From positions 83,295,815 to 83,359,814 of the forward strand of contig NC_133896.1 in the NCBI RefSeq assembly GCF_964199755.1: a stretch of DNA of 64,000 nucleotides. Reading direction: 5' to 3'. The notes under the pieces were generated by a model, which was not told the DNA's origin, made no database searches, and saw only the letters and a list, made by a program, of their open reading frames with translations. The stretch is from Larus michahellis. Taxonomy: Eukaryota; Chordata; Aves; Charadriiformes; Laridae. The first letter of the stretch is position 1; each line of letters starts with the position of its first letter. A program made the position numbers and the translations under genes. Positions 48,385 to 61,813 of the stretch are shown one piece after another.

Positions 48385-48795
48385 CACCATCATGCTGTCT
48401 GAAAGGGTAAGATTGGGTAGAGAAGAGAAGATTCAGGGGGATCTTGTCAATATGTATAAATACCTGATGGGAGGGAATGTGAAAAATGGAGCCAGACTCT
48501 TCTCGGTGATATGCAGTGAAAGGACAAGAGGCAGTGGGCATAAACTTAAATACAGGAAATTCCACTTAAACATGAGAAGAAATCCCCTTTTACAGTGAAG
48601 TTGATTGAACATTGGAACAGGCTGTCCAGGGAGGTTGAGGAGCCTCCATCCATGGAGCTACTCAAAACCCACCTGGACACTGCTCTGAGCAACCTGCTGT
48701 AGCTGACCCTGCTTTGAGCAAGGCATTGGATTGGATGATTTCCAGAGGTGCCTTCCAATCTCAACTACTCTGGACTTCTGTAGTTCTGCAGTTTT
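48385..48795 (+). repeat. CR1 LINE fragment
   Basis: Sense CR1 with 'aacaggctgtccagggaggt', 'cacctggacactgctctgag' and 'gattggatgatttccagagg'. Ends close to 'ctggacttctgtagttctgc'. Confidence 0.85.
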
Positions 48796-49879
48796 GATAT
48801 AGATGATCACCCTCAAAGCAGAAAGAAATGGATGATTCACAGCTGAATTGTTGTATTACTACTAAAGAAAGCCTATTTATTACATTATATATATATATTG
48901 CATCCTATAGTTTCCAGTAAGACCCACTTAGAATTTTACTGAGGATGTTACATTTAGCTTTGTGTTACGGTTTATATATGTCCTAGAAGTAGCCGTGTTC
49001 ATGTGCAAGTGCTATGATAGCAGGGGTGAAGGAATGTTCAGAAAGACCTTCCCATGAAAAACAACAACAGTAGTTTTATGGGTATATATTTCACAACATC
49101 TGAAGAAAGGAAGGAAGGAGAATCCAAGGGCTCACCACTTGTGCCCATCTGCTGGCACCTGAGATGAGGAGAACTGGGTTTGTCAGAAAGAGCATCTTCC
49201 CCATATGTCCATTAACCGTGCCTGCTCTCTCTGCTTTGGCATCATGTTTCCAGCAGTCTGAGTGGCCAAGGAGCAGCTTTCCATCACAGTCACTGATCCA
49301 AGTCTGTTATTCATCCCACCAGTGGCTTATATAATGGCTTGTGTTTGATCTGAAAACGAATACAAACGGACATGAAGAGTACACAGGGAGAAGCCAGTCA
49401 CTCTCATATCTTCCATTTGATTCCCTGTCTTCCTTCCTTTAGTGTGACCACAAGTGTGCACCTTATCTCCTAGTCTACTGATTAAAAAGCAGAACCACCT
49501 CCTTCTGCAGCTTGATAAACTGAACATATTGAGCAAATAATATGTATGTCAAATAAATAAATTACCTGCCATATTTTAATTGGAAGGTTATGGATTTTCA
49601 TTGTTTCAATATCTTGCTTTCACTTTTGCAAAATGTTCATCCTTGTTTGCAATAAAAAACCCAAACCAAACACACTTATTTAGTGTCCTCTATCACAATG
49701 TGTCTATAGTTTTACATATTTACACCATAGTTTGTCTTCAGGCAAGGAACAGAAATCCAATATGACACTTAAATTCTAGCCCAGCTCTCTGTCTCACTTG
49801 TGCTTACATACGTGAGTTTTGTGTCTTTTTTTCAGATGTGTATGTCTGCTGGAAACCCCTCTAGTCACTGTGCTTAACA

Positions 49880-50480
49880 TCTGTGTGTGAGAGCCGGAGT
49901 GCCTCCTCTGGCCTTCCGGGGGTTTGGCTGCCAGGGCTCATGGCTAGCTTGGAAAGACCACACCTGGTGACCTTGAAGTCTGTTGTGAAGAAGGCTAGAG
50001 GCTGCAGCAAGGGCTGAATTGCCCCTCCGCCCCTTCCCCAGGAGCTGTTTTAGGATAGGGGTTTCCTGTTAAGTCCTGCCCAAGCTACAGCTGCAGCTGG
50101 GTCACAGCCGTGTCTGTGCCTGGCCACGTGCCCTGTTGATCCAGACCCTGACCCTTGGAGTGAAGTCTTGGCTTGACCTGGGACCTGCCACGTTGCTGTG
50201 GACCTGCCTGGCAGTCACTGGGCTGAGTCTGACCCTGGCTACTGTCTCCAGACCTGATCCTGGCCCTGACTTCCAGGCTTGACAATTGACTTGGCTTCAC
50301 ATGCACCTGGCAGATCTGGCTATCTCTGGTGGTCCAGACTCTGTACTGAACCTGATGACTACCACCTGTCCTGCCCTGCTTTTGCCACACCTGGGCTGTG
50401 TGGACTGAGCCCTTCCTGGATGATGAGGCCACTGCCTACACTAGCCACGTTATCATGTGTGGCTTCTGGCACCTCTTCGC
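49880..50480. repeat. Degenerate CTGACCTGG-type short repeat, GC-richer than surroundings
   Basis: Variants of 'gacctggcc', 'ccctgac' and 'gacctgcc' recur dozens of times with irregular spacing. No reading frame is credible. It may be a decayed minisatellite or the inner part of an unrecognised mobile element. Confidence 0.5.
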
Positions 50481-52831
50481 TTAGGGAGAAACTGTGCCGT
50501 GACACTATTTGTCAAAAAATGGATCATCAGTTTCCTAGCTCTTCCTTCTGTCCCTCATAATTTTTTCTTCTTCCTGAGTCTTATTCAAACTAGTTTTTGC
50601 CAGAAGTTCCTCTTATCAAGTAGTGAGAAAACTTCTGGTTTCATTGGCTCATCCATCTTTGGGAGGAGACTATCGCTGTATAGTTGTCACTGTACTCTGA
50701 AGGTCTAGTCAGAATTGGCTGCCAAAAACATTTAGACCCTAGATTTTGATAGCCCTCATGACTGAACTAACTCAGGAGATGCAGGTGTCCTCTTGGTTTT
50801 ACATGGTGTCCACTGTGATCTGGATCTAACTTTTAGTTTTTATACACATACGTAGGTAACACACACTGAGCCATATCTATGTATACAGCTCTTTCCCAAG
50901 CATTAAAAATGTGTTCCTTATGCTTTTATTCTCCGTGCCCTTTGGGGCTTCTTCAGAGTAACAAGTTGTGGGTAAGACCTGTCTTTCCAGCCTGCACCAG
51001 TCCGTCCTGGGACACTGCAAGAGCTCTGCTAAATCATTGCACTTCTTTCCCACCAGAGCACAAGACTGTCACACTGTAGTGAAGTCTCTTAGCAGCTCAG
51101 GCAATGGAGCAACACTGAAGACTGAGAAAGAGCTAAAAAAGTAAAATGAAGAAGATCAGCAGTTGAGCGCTCAGCACTTTAGCAACAGCCCCAGTATAAC
51201 TGAATCTAACGTAGTTAAAATATTCCTCCAACCTGACGACACTTTATGGGATCTAAGACAAACTCTAGTTATTGCTCCAATGCAAATTGTTGTAGTTCTG
51301 GTAAATTTATCATAACTTTCATGATCATTGCCATTTCCCTTAAATTTCCATCTCCTGGAAAGACCTGAATGTATAAGAATCTATCTTCGTTTTTTTAAAA
51401 GGAGGCCCATAGCTCCTGTGCTTGGAGAAAAGGGATGAGAAAGCAAACTCCAAATAATTTAGTGTTGAGAATCAGAATAACCGAAGTAGAAATAAATTAG
51501 TATTATTTTAACAAAAAATGTGTCACTCAGCCCCTTGGGAGCTCACGCTCTTTAGTCCCAGCAATATGGCAGGGACCACAAATGCCTCCGACAGCAATAA
51601 GTGCTTGTTAGCAATTTTAATAGAGAAGCTATGGAGGGCATGACAGGCTGGGTAGCATTTTAGTAACTCTGTTCATAGCTGGTTTTGTCTATTTATGCCC
51701 TGGGCAGTGGAAAATTCTGAAGGGAGGAAAGACTGCCTTCTCTGAGAGCATCCAAGTACGGTCAGCTGGGCAGAGGGAAAGGAGAGGCTCCCGGCATGTG
51801 AGGCCGACGTTCTGCAGGATATCCCACACCTAAAAAGTCGGGGCAGAGAAGAGCTGCACAGCTTCATCTTGATAATCTTCTGTTATTTTCTAGCCATTCA
51901 GATGTTGTTGTGGGAACCCAGAAAAGCAGGGCAAGCGTTGCTGGACTGACAACAGACAGGAGGAAAAGAAGGTGCTATGGGTGTGAATGGCTTGTTCATC
52001 ATTCCCTTGTGTTGGTCTTTCGTCTCAATCTGGGGTCATTGTCATACATTTGCACGAGTAAAGCTTAGTTTTAGTGATTCTAAAAGGCCTTTGGAATGCA
52101 TAGAAGAAGGGAAAAGTGCAGTCTGGTCAATTCCAAAGATTTAGAGTTGGATCTTTGCACAATAAAAGTCCCTGCACAGATGGCAGTCTCTCTGCCTTTT
52201 GGAGCTGCCCAGGAGTTTCCATGTTAGGATACATGGTCAGTGACGCTGTGGGATGCTTGCTCTGGTATTGCCTATGCATACTTACTCAGGAACTCTTTAT
52301 GTCCCCTAGTCAGCGATTTTAAACTGTGGAAGAAAATAATGTTTGATTCTCCCTAGACTTTCTGATGAAAAAAGCAAATGGCTTGTGCTGCTACTCTTGT
52401 TTTGATTTTGGGGGAGGAAGGGGCGATTTTTTTGTTTGTTTATTTTTTTGAACTAGAAATGCTACAAGAGTAAAACCTGGTCTAAGGAGATCCCACTGAA
52501 GTTCCCCACGTTGGTCATGGCATTGAAGAGCGGGGGACCTGTTGAGTCCCCAAAAAACAGGGTTGGCAAGGATCAGAACTGAACAGACGACTTCTCCATT
52601 TTTTCTGTTAAATACATGTGAATAAAAGTGGCAAAGATCAAATTATTTAAACAGTCAGGATTAAAATAGCTTTCAACTACAGTTATTGTGGGTTTGTTTC
52701 CATGCATCTTCCGAAATCACATAGACCTCCAAGAAGACTGGGAGGACAATGCATGAATTTCCGATTAAAAAGTAAAACGCCTTTATATATTTGCACAGAC
52801 TGTTTATATATAATGAAAACCTATCCAATTT
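50480..52831. other. No feature recognised
   Basis: Unique AT-rich sequence with short chance frames. Confidence 0.45.
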
Positions 52832-53046
52832 CATAGAAACGCAGAATGGTTTAGGTTAGAACAGACCTTAAAGATCATCTAGTTCCAGCCCCCTGCCATG
52901 GGCAGGGGCACCTCCCACTAGACCAGGCTGTTCAAAGCCTCATCCAGCCTGATCTGCTGCCCAACTTCCTGCCCAACTTCCCTGGGCAACCTGTTCCAGA
53001 GCCTCACCACCCTGACAGTAAAGAATCTCTTCCTAATATCTAATAT
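52832..53046 (-). repeat. CR1 LINE 3' fragment, antisense
   Basis: From the reversed tail (catagaaacgcagaatggtt) through 'ccctgccatgggcagggg' to 'aagaatctcttcctaatatc'. Includes a 12-base direct duplication (ctgcccaacttc). Confidence 0.9.
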
Positions 53047-54163
53047 ATATATAAAAAAAGGGGCAGCCTTTCTTCTCCATTTCCCTCTTCCTTTTTTTTT
53101 TTTAACCTGTGAATCACCCTTCATTGACAACTTCATTATAAAAGCTGCTAAAGAGTCAATTGCTTTTATGTATGAAGATTTCCATAGAGTACCGTGGAAA
53201 GGGCTGGAGTAAATCAGAAAGAAGAAATGAAAAAGGTAGGGAAGAGAGGGTTAGTACCCTTAGCATACTCTGTTGCTCCTGTTTTTATACAGCCAGTTCA
53301 GTATACTTTAAGATAAACTGAAATACACAAGTTACTGTGTAGCCTCTGAGTTATGCAGGGTCTCATGGCATGAAAGCCTTGAGGAAAAGGTACCACATAA
53401 TTGAGCCTGTGAACTGCAAAGGACTCCCATTTCGGTGCAAGCTCTAAGAAAAAGATGAAGAAGGGCACTGCCCAGCCTCAGAAATTTTCTGGTGGAAGAG
53501 GAAAAAATAGAAAACTATGTTGTTGAAGAGAACAAAAGCAGAACGTCCAAAGTAGCTGAAAAAATCACAAAAGCTCTAACAGATCTTGTGGGTAATTTTC
53601 TTAGGCCATAGTACATTCCAGTCACATTCAACCATTTGTGGCCACCTACTTTGTGTACCTTGTATGAAAAGAAATGTGCTACAGTGGCTGATGAGAGATT
53701 TGCTGAAATTCTTGTGCCATTCAGTAGCATGCACATGTACCATGGGAAGAGCTTACTTGTAGATTGCTTATAAGATATTTGAAATATCCTAGATCAGTAG
53801 GCAAAAGCAATTTGCATGGGTATATGGTGTTTCCTTAACTGATTATTATGCTCACAGAGCTCATGGAAGACTCCTTTTTTCTTATCTACTCTACTGACAC
53901 ACGTATATGTTTTTTTCAGTAGTTATTTATTGTTAAGGTCCTGTAATACCTGATACCGTGCATACAAATGTAAAATGGAGTATTCATAGCACCCTGTCAG
54001 TTCTGACTAGGCACAAATAAATATGATGCAGCTGGGTTTAGAAAACATATACAATTCATGGAGGAAAAGGTCTTCCGTATCTATGTCTCTGGTGTATGGC
54101 AGAGAAGAGGAGCTGAGCACTGCCCTAGTACTAACTTCCAGTATATATATATATAAATATAAC

Positions 54164-55822
54164 ATAGAATCATAGAACTGTTTGGGTTGGAAGGGACCTC
54201 TAGTTCCAACCGCCCTGCCATGGGCAGGGACACCTCCCACTAGACCAGGCTGCTCAAAGCCCCATCCAGCCTGGCCTTGAACACTTCCAGGGACGGGGCA
54301 TCCACAACTTCCCTGGGCAACCTGTTCCAGTGCCTCACCACTCTACCTGTAAAGAATTTATTCCTACTATCTAATCTAAATCTCCCCTCCTTCAATTTGA
54401 AACCATTACCCCATGTCCTCTCGTTGCACTCCTTGATAAAGGGTCCCTCCCCATCCTTCCTGTAGGCCCCCTTTAGGTACTAGAAGGCTGCTATAAGGTC
54501 TCCTTGGAGCCTTCTCTTCTCCAGGCTGAACAACCCCAACTCTCTCAGCCTGTCCTCATAGCAGAGGTGCTACAGCCCTCGGATCATCTTTGTGGCCCTT
54601 CACTAGATCTGTTCCAACAAGTCCATGTCCTTCTTCTGCTGAGGACTCCAGAGCTGCATGCAGTGCTCCAGGTGATGTTTTACGAGAGTGGAGTAGAGGG
54701 GTAGAATCACCTCCCTCGACCTGCTGGCCACGCTTCTTTTGATGCAGCCCACGATGCGGTTGGCTTTCTGGGCTGCAAGTGTGCATTGCCTTCTCACGTT
54801 GAGCTTCTCGTCCACCAGAACCCCCGAGTCCTTCTCCTCAGGGCTGCTCTCAGCCCAGTCTCCACGCAACCTGTATTTGTGCCTGGGATTGCCATGACCC
54901 AGGTGCAGGACCTTGCACTTGGCATTGTTGAACTTCATGATGTTGGCATAGGCCCACGTCTCAAACCTGTCCAGGTCCCTCTGGATGGCATCCCTTCCCT
55001 CCAGCGTGTCGACTGCACCACACAGCTTGGTGACGTCGGCAAACTTGCTGAGGGTGCACTCAATCTCACTGTCCATGTCACTGACAAAGGTGTTAAACAG
55101 CACTGGTCCCAGTACTGACCCCTGAGGAATGCCACTTGTCACTGATTTCCATGTGGACATTGAGCCACTGACTGCAACCCTTTGAGTGCAGCCATCTAGC
55201 CAGTTCCTTCCTTATCCACCGAGTGGTCCATCCATCAAATCCATGCTTTTCCAACTTATAGACCAGGATGTCGTGAGGGACAGTGTCAAATGCTTTGCTT
55301 AAGTCCAGGTAGATGACGTCGGTTGCTCTCCCCTTATCCACCAATGCTGTAGCAACATCATAGAAGGTCACCAAATTTGTCAGGCACAGTTTGCCTTTGG
55401 TGAAGCCATGTTGGTTGTCACCAATCACCTCCTTATTTTCCATGTGCCTTAGCAGAGTTTCCAGGAGGATCTGCTCCATGATCTTGCCAGGCACAGAGGT
55501 GAGACTGACCGGTCTGTAGTTCCCTGGGTCTTCCTTTTTTCCCTGTTTGAAAATGGGAGTCTCCTGTCTCCTGCCTGAGAGGGCCCACATCTTCCCTAGT
55601 CTTGCCTTTATCCCTGACGTACTTATAGAAGTTTTTTTTGTTCTCCTTGATGTCCCTAGCTAGATTTAATTCTATCTGGGCTTTAGCTTGCCTAATCTGG
55701 TTCCTGGCCACTCAGATAGTTTCTCTGCATTGCACCCAGTCAACCTGTCCTTGCTTCCACCCTCTGTAGGCCTTCTTTTTGCTTTTGAATTTGTCCAGGA
55801 GCTCCTTGTTAATCCATATACA
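54164..55822 (-). mobile_element. CR1 LINE copy with a reverse transcriptase region, 5'-truncated
   Basis: About 1.66 kb antisense. Minus-strand translation shows reverse transcriptase motifs in order: [49 protein letters not shown] and FADVTKLCG, then the C-terminal domain ([20 protein letters not shown], then [20 protein letters not shown]). The catalytic FADD has become FADV, and the frame changes near 55100, so it cannot move itself. The usual CR1 tail unit is at 54164. Confidence 0.95.
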
Positions 55823-57889
55823 CAGATGTTCTTCTTGTCTGTAAAATTCTACATTACTGAGTCACTATACCATTCATTTAAGGAGTTGTGCGAACGTATG
55901 AAGAAATCAATTTGCTATTATATACTGACATCCATCCTTTTAATAGAAATTATTTCAGGACAGCTCATTTAAAAACCAGAGCAGTGTGATTCCTTACCCT
56001 CCCAATCTTCTTAAGTATCTACAATGTAAACAAATAGATTGAATTAGTTGGCACTTACATTCTGCAATCATGATAATGATCAAAAGTGTAATTTTACACA
56101 CAGTTTCCGTGTTAAAGTTCTGCTGTTCTCCTATTGCAGATCTTATGTGGGCATCATTTTCTTGTTTCTTTGTCACCTTGACATGACAGCCCTTTTTCAA
56201 TGAGGAAGAGTTTCAAAAAGCCAGCCATACTTTCAAGGTACATCCCATTTACTGTGTGACCTTGGCTCTCCGCTGCTGAACTTCACACAGGGCAAGTGTG
56301 GACATTTAGCTGGTAAGGAGGTCTGTTGCCAAAGAAAGGCCACCAGATGAAGGGGCAATGCAATTGCAGAGGGAACTATTTGTTGCAAAGGGATGTTAAT
56401 TTTGGCTGAGGACATTTTCATTCTATCTTGGATGATGTAGTTTCATGGCTGGTGTTTGTTTTCTCTGTTAGATGAGACTGTGTGGAGGCAGAGGGATGTG
56501 GAAGGAAACTGCCTGCATATTTCCGTGGCAGGATGAAAACCAAGAAATGGTTGCAATTTGTATACTAGGCTAGAAAGTGTCTTTTGAAGCAAAGGAATAT
56601 CTGTGATGGCTAAGTCCATTTGCATGGGACTATCCCTCCACAGGAGTTAGGAGGCAATGACTCACACATAGCTGTGAGTAGCACATCAAGGTATCTTCCA
56701 TTCATATGCTAGAAAAGGATCTATTATCAAATTATTATGCCAATACTAGCCATCTGTTAATTTACCTACAACATGCCCATTGCTTTCTTAGCTTTCTTAG
56801 CCAGTGAATCTCTAATGTTGAAAACTCACTGGTCGAAAACTGGTCATATCTGTTATTTCCTGTAATGAAATACATTCACCAGCTTCTCTCTTTTCCAAAG
56901 TAGAAATTTGCACCATCCAAGATTCTCCTTCCCTTGATATAACCAGGCATGTGGTTAGAATGCAAATGATAACACACACAGAGAGAGGGTGGGGGGTACC
57001 ACCATCCATGGTCCAGGTAACAGGTGTGCCATTCTTCCATAGAGAGGCCCTGTTTGACTATGAAAGGATGAACTGCTTGTGTTTTGGAGGAGCTTGGCAC
57101 AGTCTGGTGCACAAGTCCTGGGTATTACTGCCCCATTTCCGATGACAATTATCCATAAAATTCTTCTTGTGCAGTTGTACATTTCAGAGCCAAATCCGGA
57201 GCCCCAGGTCTCAGCTGCTTGGAGACACAGCCGGAAGTCCACTTGATGATAAAATTTAAGATTTCAAGTTAAATTTTCTAAAAAACTAGGTCTGGAAATT
57301 AGGGAACATAGACTTCAGAGAAAATAAAAAAAAATATCTTGTATCCTAAAACTAATACGTGGTTTCTGAGCAGGCTTTATTTTTAACACTTTTTCAATGC
57401 AATCCTCACATATCTTACCCTAAATCAGATTTTCATCTTAAAATTAAGATGGACAGTCTATTCCTTACTTCATGCCAGATTTGTACTTCACCTTAACTTT
57501 TCTCCCTCCATCCTAACCAATTCTGACACGCTTATGGACAATAAATGCATTCCTCCAAATGTGTCATTTCACTAAGCTAGTCCATACAAACACTTAGCAT
57601 TGGCTGAGGTGCACAGGTCTTTTGTCATTTCCAACTGCTAACCTCACAGATTAATTCTTGTTATTAGTCTGTACCACTGCACTTTCTGCTGTTCCGTTTC
57701 ATCTAGTTTCTTTTACTAGAGTCCTCCTCAGGTCATGCAGTTCTTACTGTATTAGGCTTGGGTCTTCACCCATTTTGACGTTGTCTTACAGTCTTGCGTT
57801 ATTCGGACACAACCTTCTGTCACGTTAGACATTACTAGCAGATATCTGCATTTTGCAACAAGACCACTACTGAATGTATAAAATACAAT
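55823..57889. other. No gene; weak local duplication and a decayed open stretch
   Basis: Two related blocks lie on the minus strand at 56421-56250 and 56625-56443. The open minus-strand frame at 56812-57080 has a vaguely Ig-like phrase (WKNGTPVTW, QISTLEKREAGEC) but no splice sites or cysteine spacing to support it. Confidence 0.3.
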
Positions 57890-58060
57890 ATTTTTTTCCA
57901 AAAAGCTTGTTAATAATTCCCTATGTGGAGTCCTAGTCAAATGTTTTACTAAAATCCTAAGTTTGGATGAGTCAGTCATGTCCTCGGCGAAAGCTGACCA
58001 GGATGAGCTACCCTTGTAAACATATTCACGTTGCCTTTTTTTCTCCTATTGGCCTCTGTG
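57890..58060 (-). repeat. Ancient CR1/L3-like reverse transcriptase fragment
   Basis: Antisense match to the LINE segment that encodes the YLDFSKAFD region: 'agtcaaatgttttactaaaa' preceded by 'ctatgtggagtcct'. Much older than the CR1 copies nearby. Confidence 0.4.
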
Positions 58061-61000
58061 ATGTGTATTACCTTTTCCTTCAAAAGTTACTTGAAAACTG
58101 CCTGTGTTATTGAGCTGAGTCTAGCAGTCTGTATTTTGTGTCGACATAGGGAACAGCCAGTATCTCTCAGAGATGGGATTTGGGGAGCGCTGGCTGGTCC
58201 CCTTGCCCATAGCAGTCAGTGATCCTCCAGACACCCTGCGGCAGAATAAATTTCATCGGACAGCAAGTAGAAGGTGCTGTCCCTTCATCAAGGCTGCATC
58301 TGTGTTTTACTGGGCCTTTGAAGAAGGCTGGGTGCTTTACAGTCAACAAAGGAAACAGGGATGATGCCACCGAGTTACGATATTTACCACCAGCTTTAAC
58401 ACCAGCTGGCAGAGGCTCGTGATCCAGAAGGGTCCTCTGGGATCACAAATGCCTACACATTACTTGTGCCTCATATCAAACATCACTAAATGGATACCTA
58501 GATTTCCTGTAATTAATAATTTCAAACTTAAAAAAATAAATTGAATAACAAACAGGCCTGTTCAAGCTCCACACCTGCCTTCCACATCCGAGGGAAATGG
58601 ATTAAATTCTAACACAGAGAAGTAGCATTGAAAACATCTTCTTGGTCTCTCAAGAGCTTTTGTTTAATTAGGTATCACAAGTAGCTTTTTACTGATTTTT
58701 TTCTGTAAGTGTAATGGTGTCATTGACATTTTTCTAAACTAAATTTGCATGATTTAGTCAGAATCTGGCCTTGAACAAACGTCCTCCTGAACTGGCAAAG
58801 GAGCTTCCATAGGAAAGGGTTGGCATAGCTTCATCTCAGCCACGAACACCAAATCCAGCTTTCTCACTCATCCTGTGCCCAAGCTCTACAGACAAGGCAC
58901 AGGCATCTTCAGCTTCCATGAAACAGGCCTCTGTGTTAGACAGAAATCCAGTATTAAGGAGAGAGGAAAAAGTACTAAAGCACAATAAGACAGGAAATGG
59001 ACGAACATGTGCTCGAGAGCGATTGTGCTCAGTCCATGAAAGTGATACCTGCTTTACGGAGGTTCATTGGCATAAATAATGTGCTACTTGCAGGGCACAA
59101 AGTGTAGTTGAATCAAAATTCCTGGAGGAAAATGAAGATTTTTAAATTGATCTGACCTCTAATGCTGCAGCGGTGCGTACCCTATGTTCATTTATATACT
59201 GTGCTTTTTCTCCCGGAGAATAACTTTTGTGTCAATGCTTTTTTCGTTTTCAAGCTACACCCAAGTCCTGTACAGACCCTTCTGTGTTCCCAACTCTACC
59301 ATCCGAAGTGCTCATTACTAATTCTTGTAAAATACTGGTGCAAGTTATTTTCTGGATATTGCGTTATCCTCCTGCTTGTCTGGTAAAATGCTGCATGTTT
59401 TAGACTCATTGCTCTTAGCAATTGTTATAGAACAGTTAAGGAGCAAAAAGGAAATATGGAATTTGCCTCTATGCTCCTTGCCATCTCCAGGTTGCCGTGT
59501 TTCAGCAGGGTTAGTCTGTGGGCTGCTTTTCCTTAATATCCTCCCTGGATCTCTCTGATACACAACTGAATTCAACAAGCATGACTCCTGCAATGGCTAC
59601 CCTCGAGTCTTTGGTATAATTGCAAGTTTTTACAGTAAGTAATTTCTACCACAATCTAAAGCTTTTGTCCTAACTCGGTGTCCGTTTGAACTCATCTCCT
59701 TAAAGCGCCTCTCCCTAAAACTCTACTGCAATTTCCCTCAGAGCAAACCACCTCAGCTAGTTTTAAGCACTTCCACAGTCTCCATCTCTAGTAGATGAAT
59801 CACTAGAAGTGAGACTTAACCTCTCAGTGTTTTAGTTCCGAATTAGCACCTAACTGCACTCCAGACGGATTTCCCTTTGGTGACTTCATTGAGGTATTTT
59901 TATCTTAGGGCTGCTTCTTCTAGCAAACCATGCTGATTTCCCAAAAATCAAAAGTGAAAGCAAAAATGTGTTTCCAAAAAGATGATAAAAATATGGTACC
60001 TTCTCTAGAAAGATAAATACAAGCATAGCAACACCCACAAAGTCTGGAAGCCAAAAAAAGGCCTAGCTTCATCGTTTTTCAGAGATGAACCCACAAGAAA
60101 GAAGGTTCACACATTTTCAGGCCTTCATAATGCTGGAAGTTTTAAAACTTTAGTCACACAGGCATAGCTACTCTACAGGCGCTCTGCTGGTCGGCTCACG
60201 AAGGAAGGAGAACATGCTCTCCAAGTAGGAGCTCCCTTATATCAGAGCTACATTGGGGAGTAATAATTGACCAACCTGCATCAAGAAAATACCACACCGA
60301 GACAAAATAGTTATAGCAATTGCAACATCATGTCCAAGCGCTGGCTTAGTTGTAGGAAGCCTTTGTACCGCTCACTTGCCCTCAGACTCTAGTCTGGGAC
60401 CAGGAGGAGAAAGGGGGTCTGTGTGAAACTCCTACCAGTCAGGTCTCTGCCAAGCATTTCTGTTCATATCGAAGGGTCCCTTTCTTAACAAAGAAAGATG
60501 TAGGTGAGAGAGCAAAACTGGCCTTTGGAAAGCCAGCCAGTATCAGCAGGCACTTTTAGAAATGTTTGTTTTTTTTCCTTTTTTGATACATGGAGCAAAC
60601 ATGGGTGCATATAGCACCTATAGTTGAAGTCTCAGTTCAAGAATTCTGTTATTTCTAATGCTGAAATAAGGAAAAAAGCACATGCTTAGTCATGTTAAAA
60701 GTACATATACGGACAATTCACTGAAACTTTGTAGCACCTCCATCAACGAGGATCAGAAATTTGATAGGGAAATTACCCTTTTCCCTAAATACAGCCTCCC
60801 TATCCCAGTTGTGCTCGTGTCTGCCTGTATGTGCTCACTAGAGACTCAGCAGAGTCTGGTAACTTCCCCTCGAAAGATTTGGCATGTACTCAACATGCTC
60901 AAGCATAAGTTCCCAGGACTAGGAATAACAAACAAACAAACCAACCCAAGGAAAACCCAGCCTTTTGAAAATGGAATGTGGGCAGAGCTTCATCAGCACA

Positions 61001-61813
61001 GAGTTTTGACCAAGGAAGCTTTTCCTGGGGTTGATGTGCATATTTGTGTCTATGTGTGTGCATATACACACAAACACATATTGTCTCTTCAGCATGTGCA
61101 GAGCCACTTACCTCTGTTAATGCTTGCATCAACATCATGTTTCTATGTCAGCAGCATCACAGCTAAAAGTGGAGGGGACAACTCTTACCAACTAGAGAAG
61201 TGAGGCTGGAGGAACATCGTCCCAGTGACTGAGCAGAGTAAGCCAGTTAATCCACTAAAGACCACATTTTGCCTGAAACACAGTGGGCAATGGGTCTACG
61301 ACAATAGGACTTCCTCCCTTGTTAGGGATTTCCTTGTAAGCAGTGTTTGCTCCTTAGTCCTGTGACTTTCTATCTCAGGGTTTAATGAACTTCATGTGGT
61401 TCCACAGTGACCCTGTGGAAGAGCTTTCCCCTTTCTGTCACCTCTGATGCACAGAAGCTCAGATCTGCTGCTGGCTGAAGCCTCCTAAATCCCACTAGGT
61501 CCAGTGGCTCCCAGGGAAGAGATATTTCCTTGGCTCTCCCCTTCAGTAGAGCCCGCCTGATCAAAGGCCAGCAGCTCTAATACGAAAATAAAAGGGCAGC
61601 CCTCCTCCAGGCTGCTCCATAACACATAACACAATGTGGAGTCCTGTCCCCCCACTCTCTGGTAAACTGAGTAGAAAGAAAGAGCCCCTCCAGCACAGCT
61701 TCCTTCTGAAATAATAGTTTAGATTCTGGTTTCTGCCATTGAGGTTATTCTGTCACAGCTATTATTAAATTGTTAAAGGAGAAATCACTGCCTGAGCATT
61801 CACACACCGTTCA
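58061..61813. other. No feature recognised
   Basis: AT-rich. A 173-codon + frame at 60682-61203 has no domain, no splice context and low-complexity His/Cys/Tyr stretches from a GTGT run; taken as chance. Confidence 0.45.

Noticed and set aside
48254-48598. 114-codon + strand frame
   Set aside because: It mostly translates a CR1 copy.
54786-55118. 110-codon + strand frame
   Set aside because: Shadow of the CR1 reverse transcriptase region on the opposite strand.
56812-57080. Ig-like phrase on the minus strand
   Set aside because: No paired cysteines at Ig spacing and no splice boundaries; similarity limited to a few residues.
60682-61203. 173-codon + strand frame
   Set aside because: No domain or splice context; contains a GTGT-derived Val/Cys/Tyr/His run.
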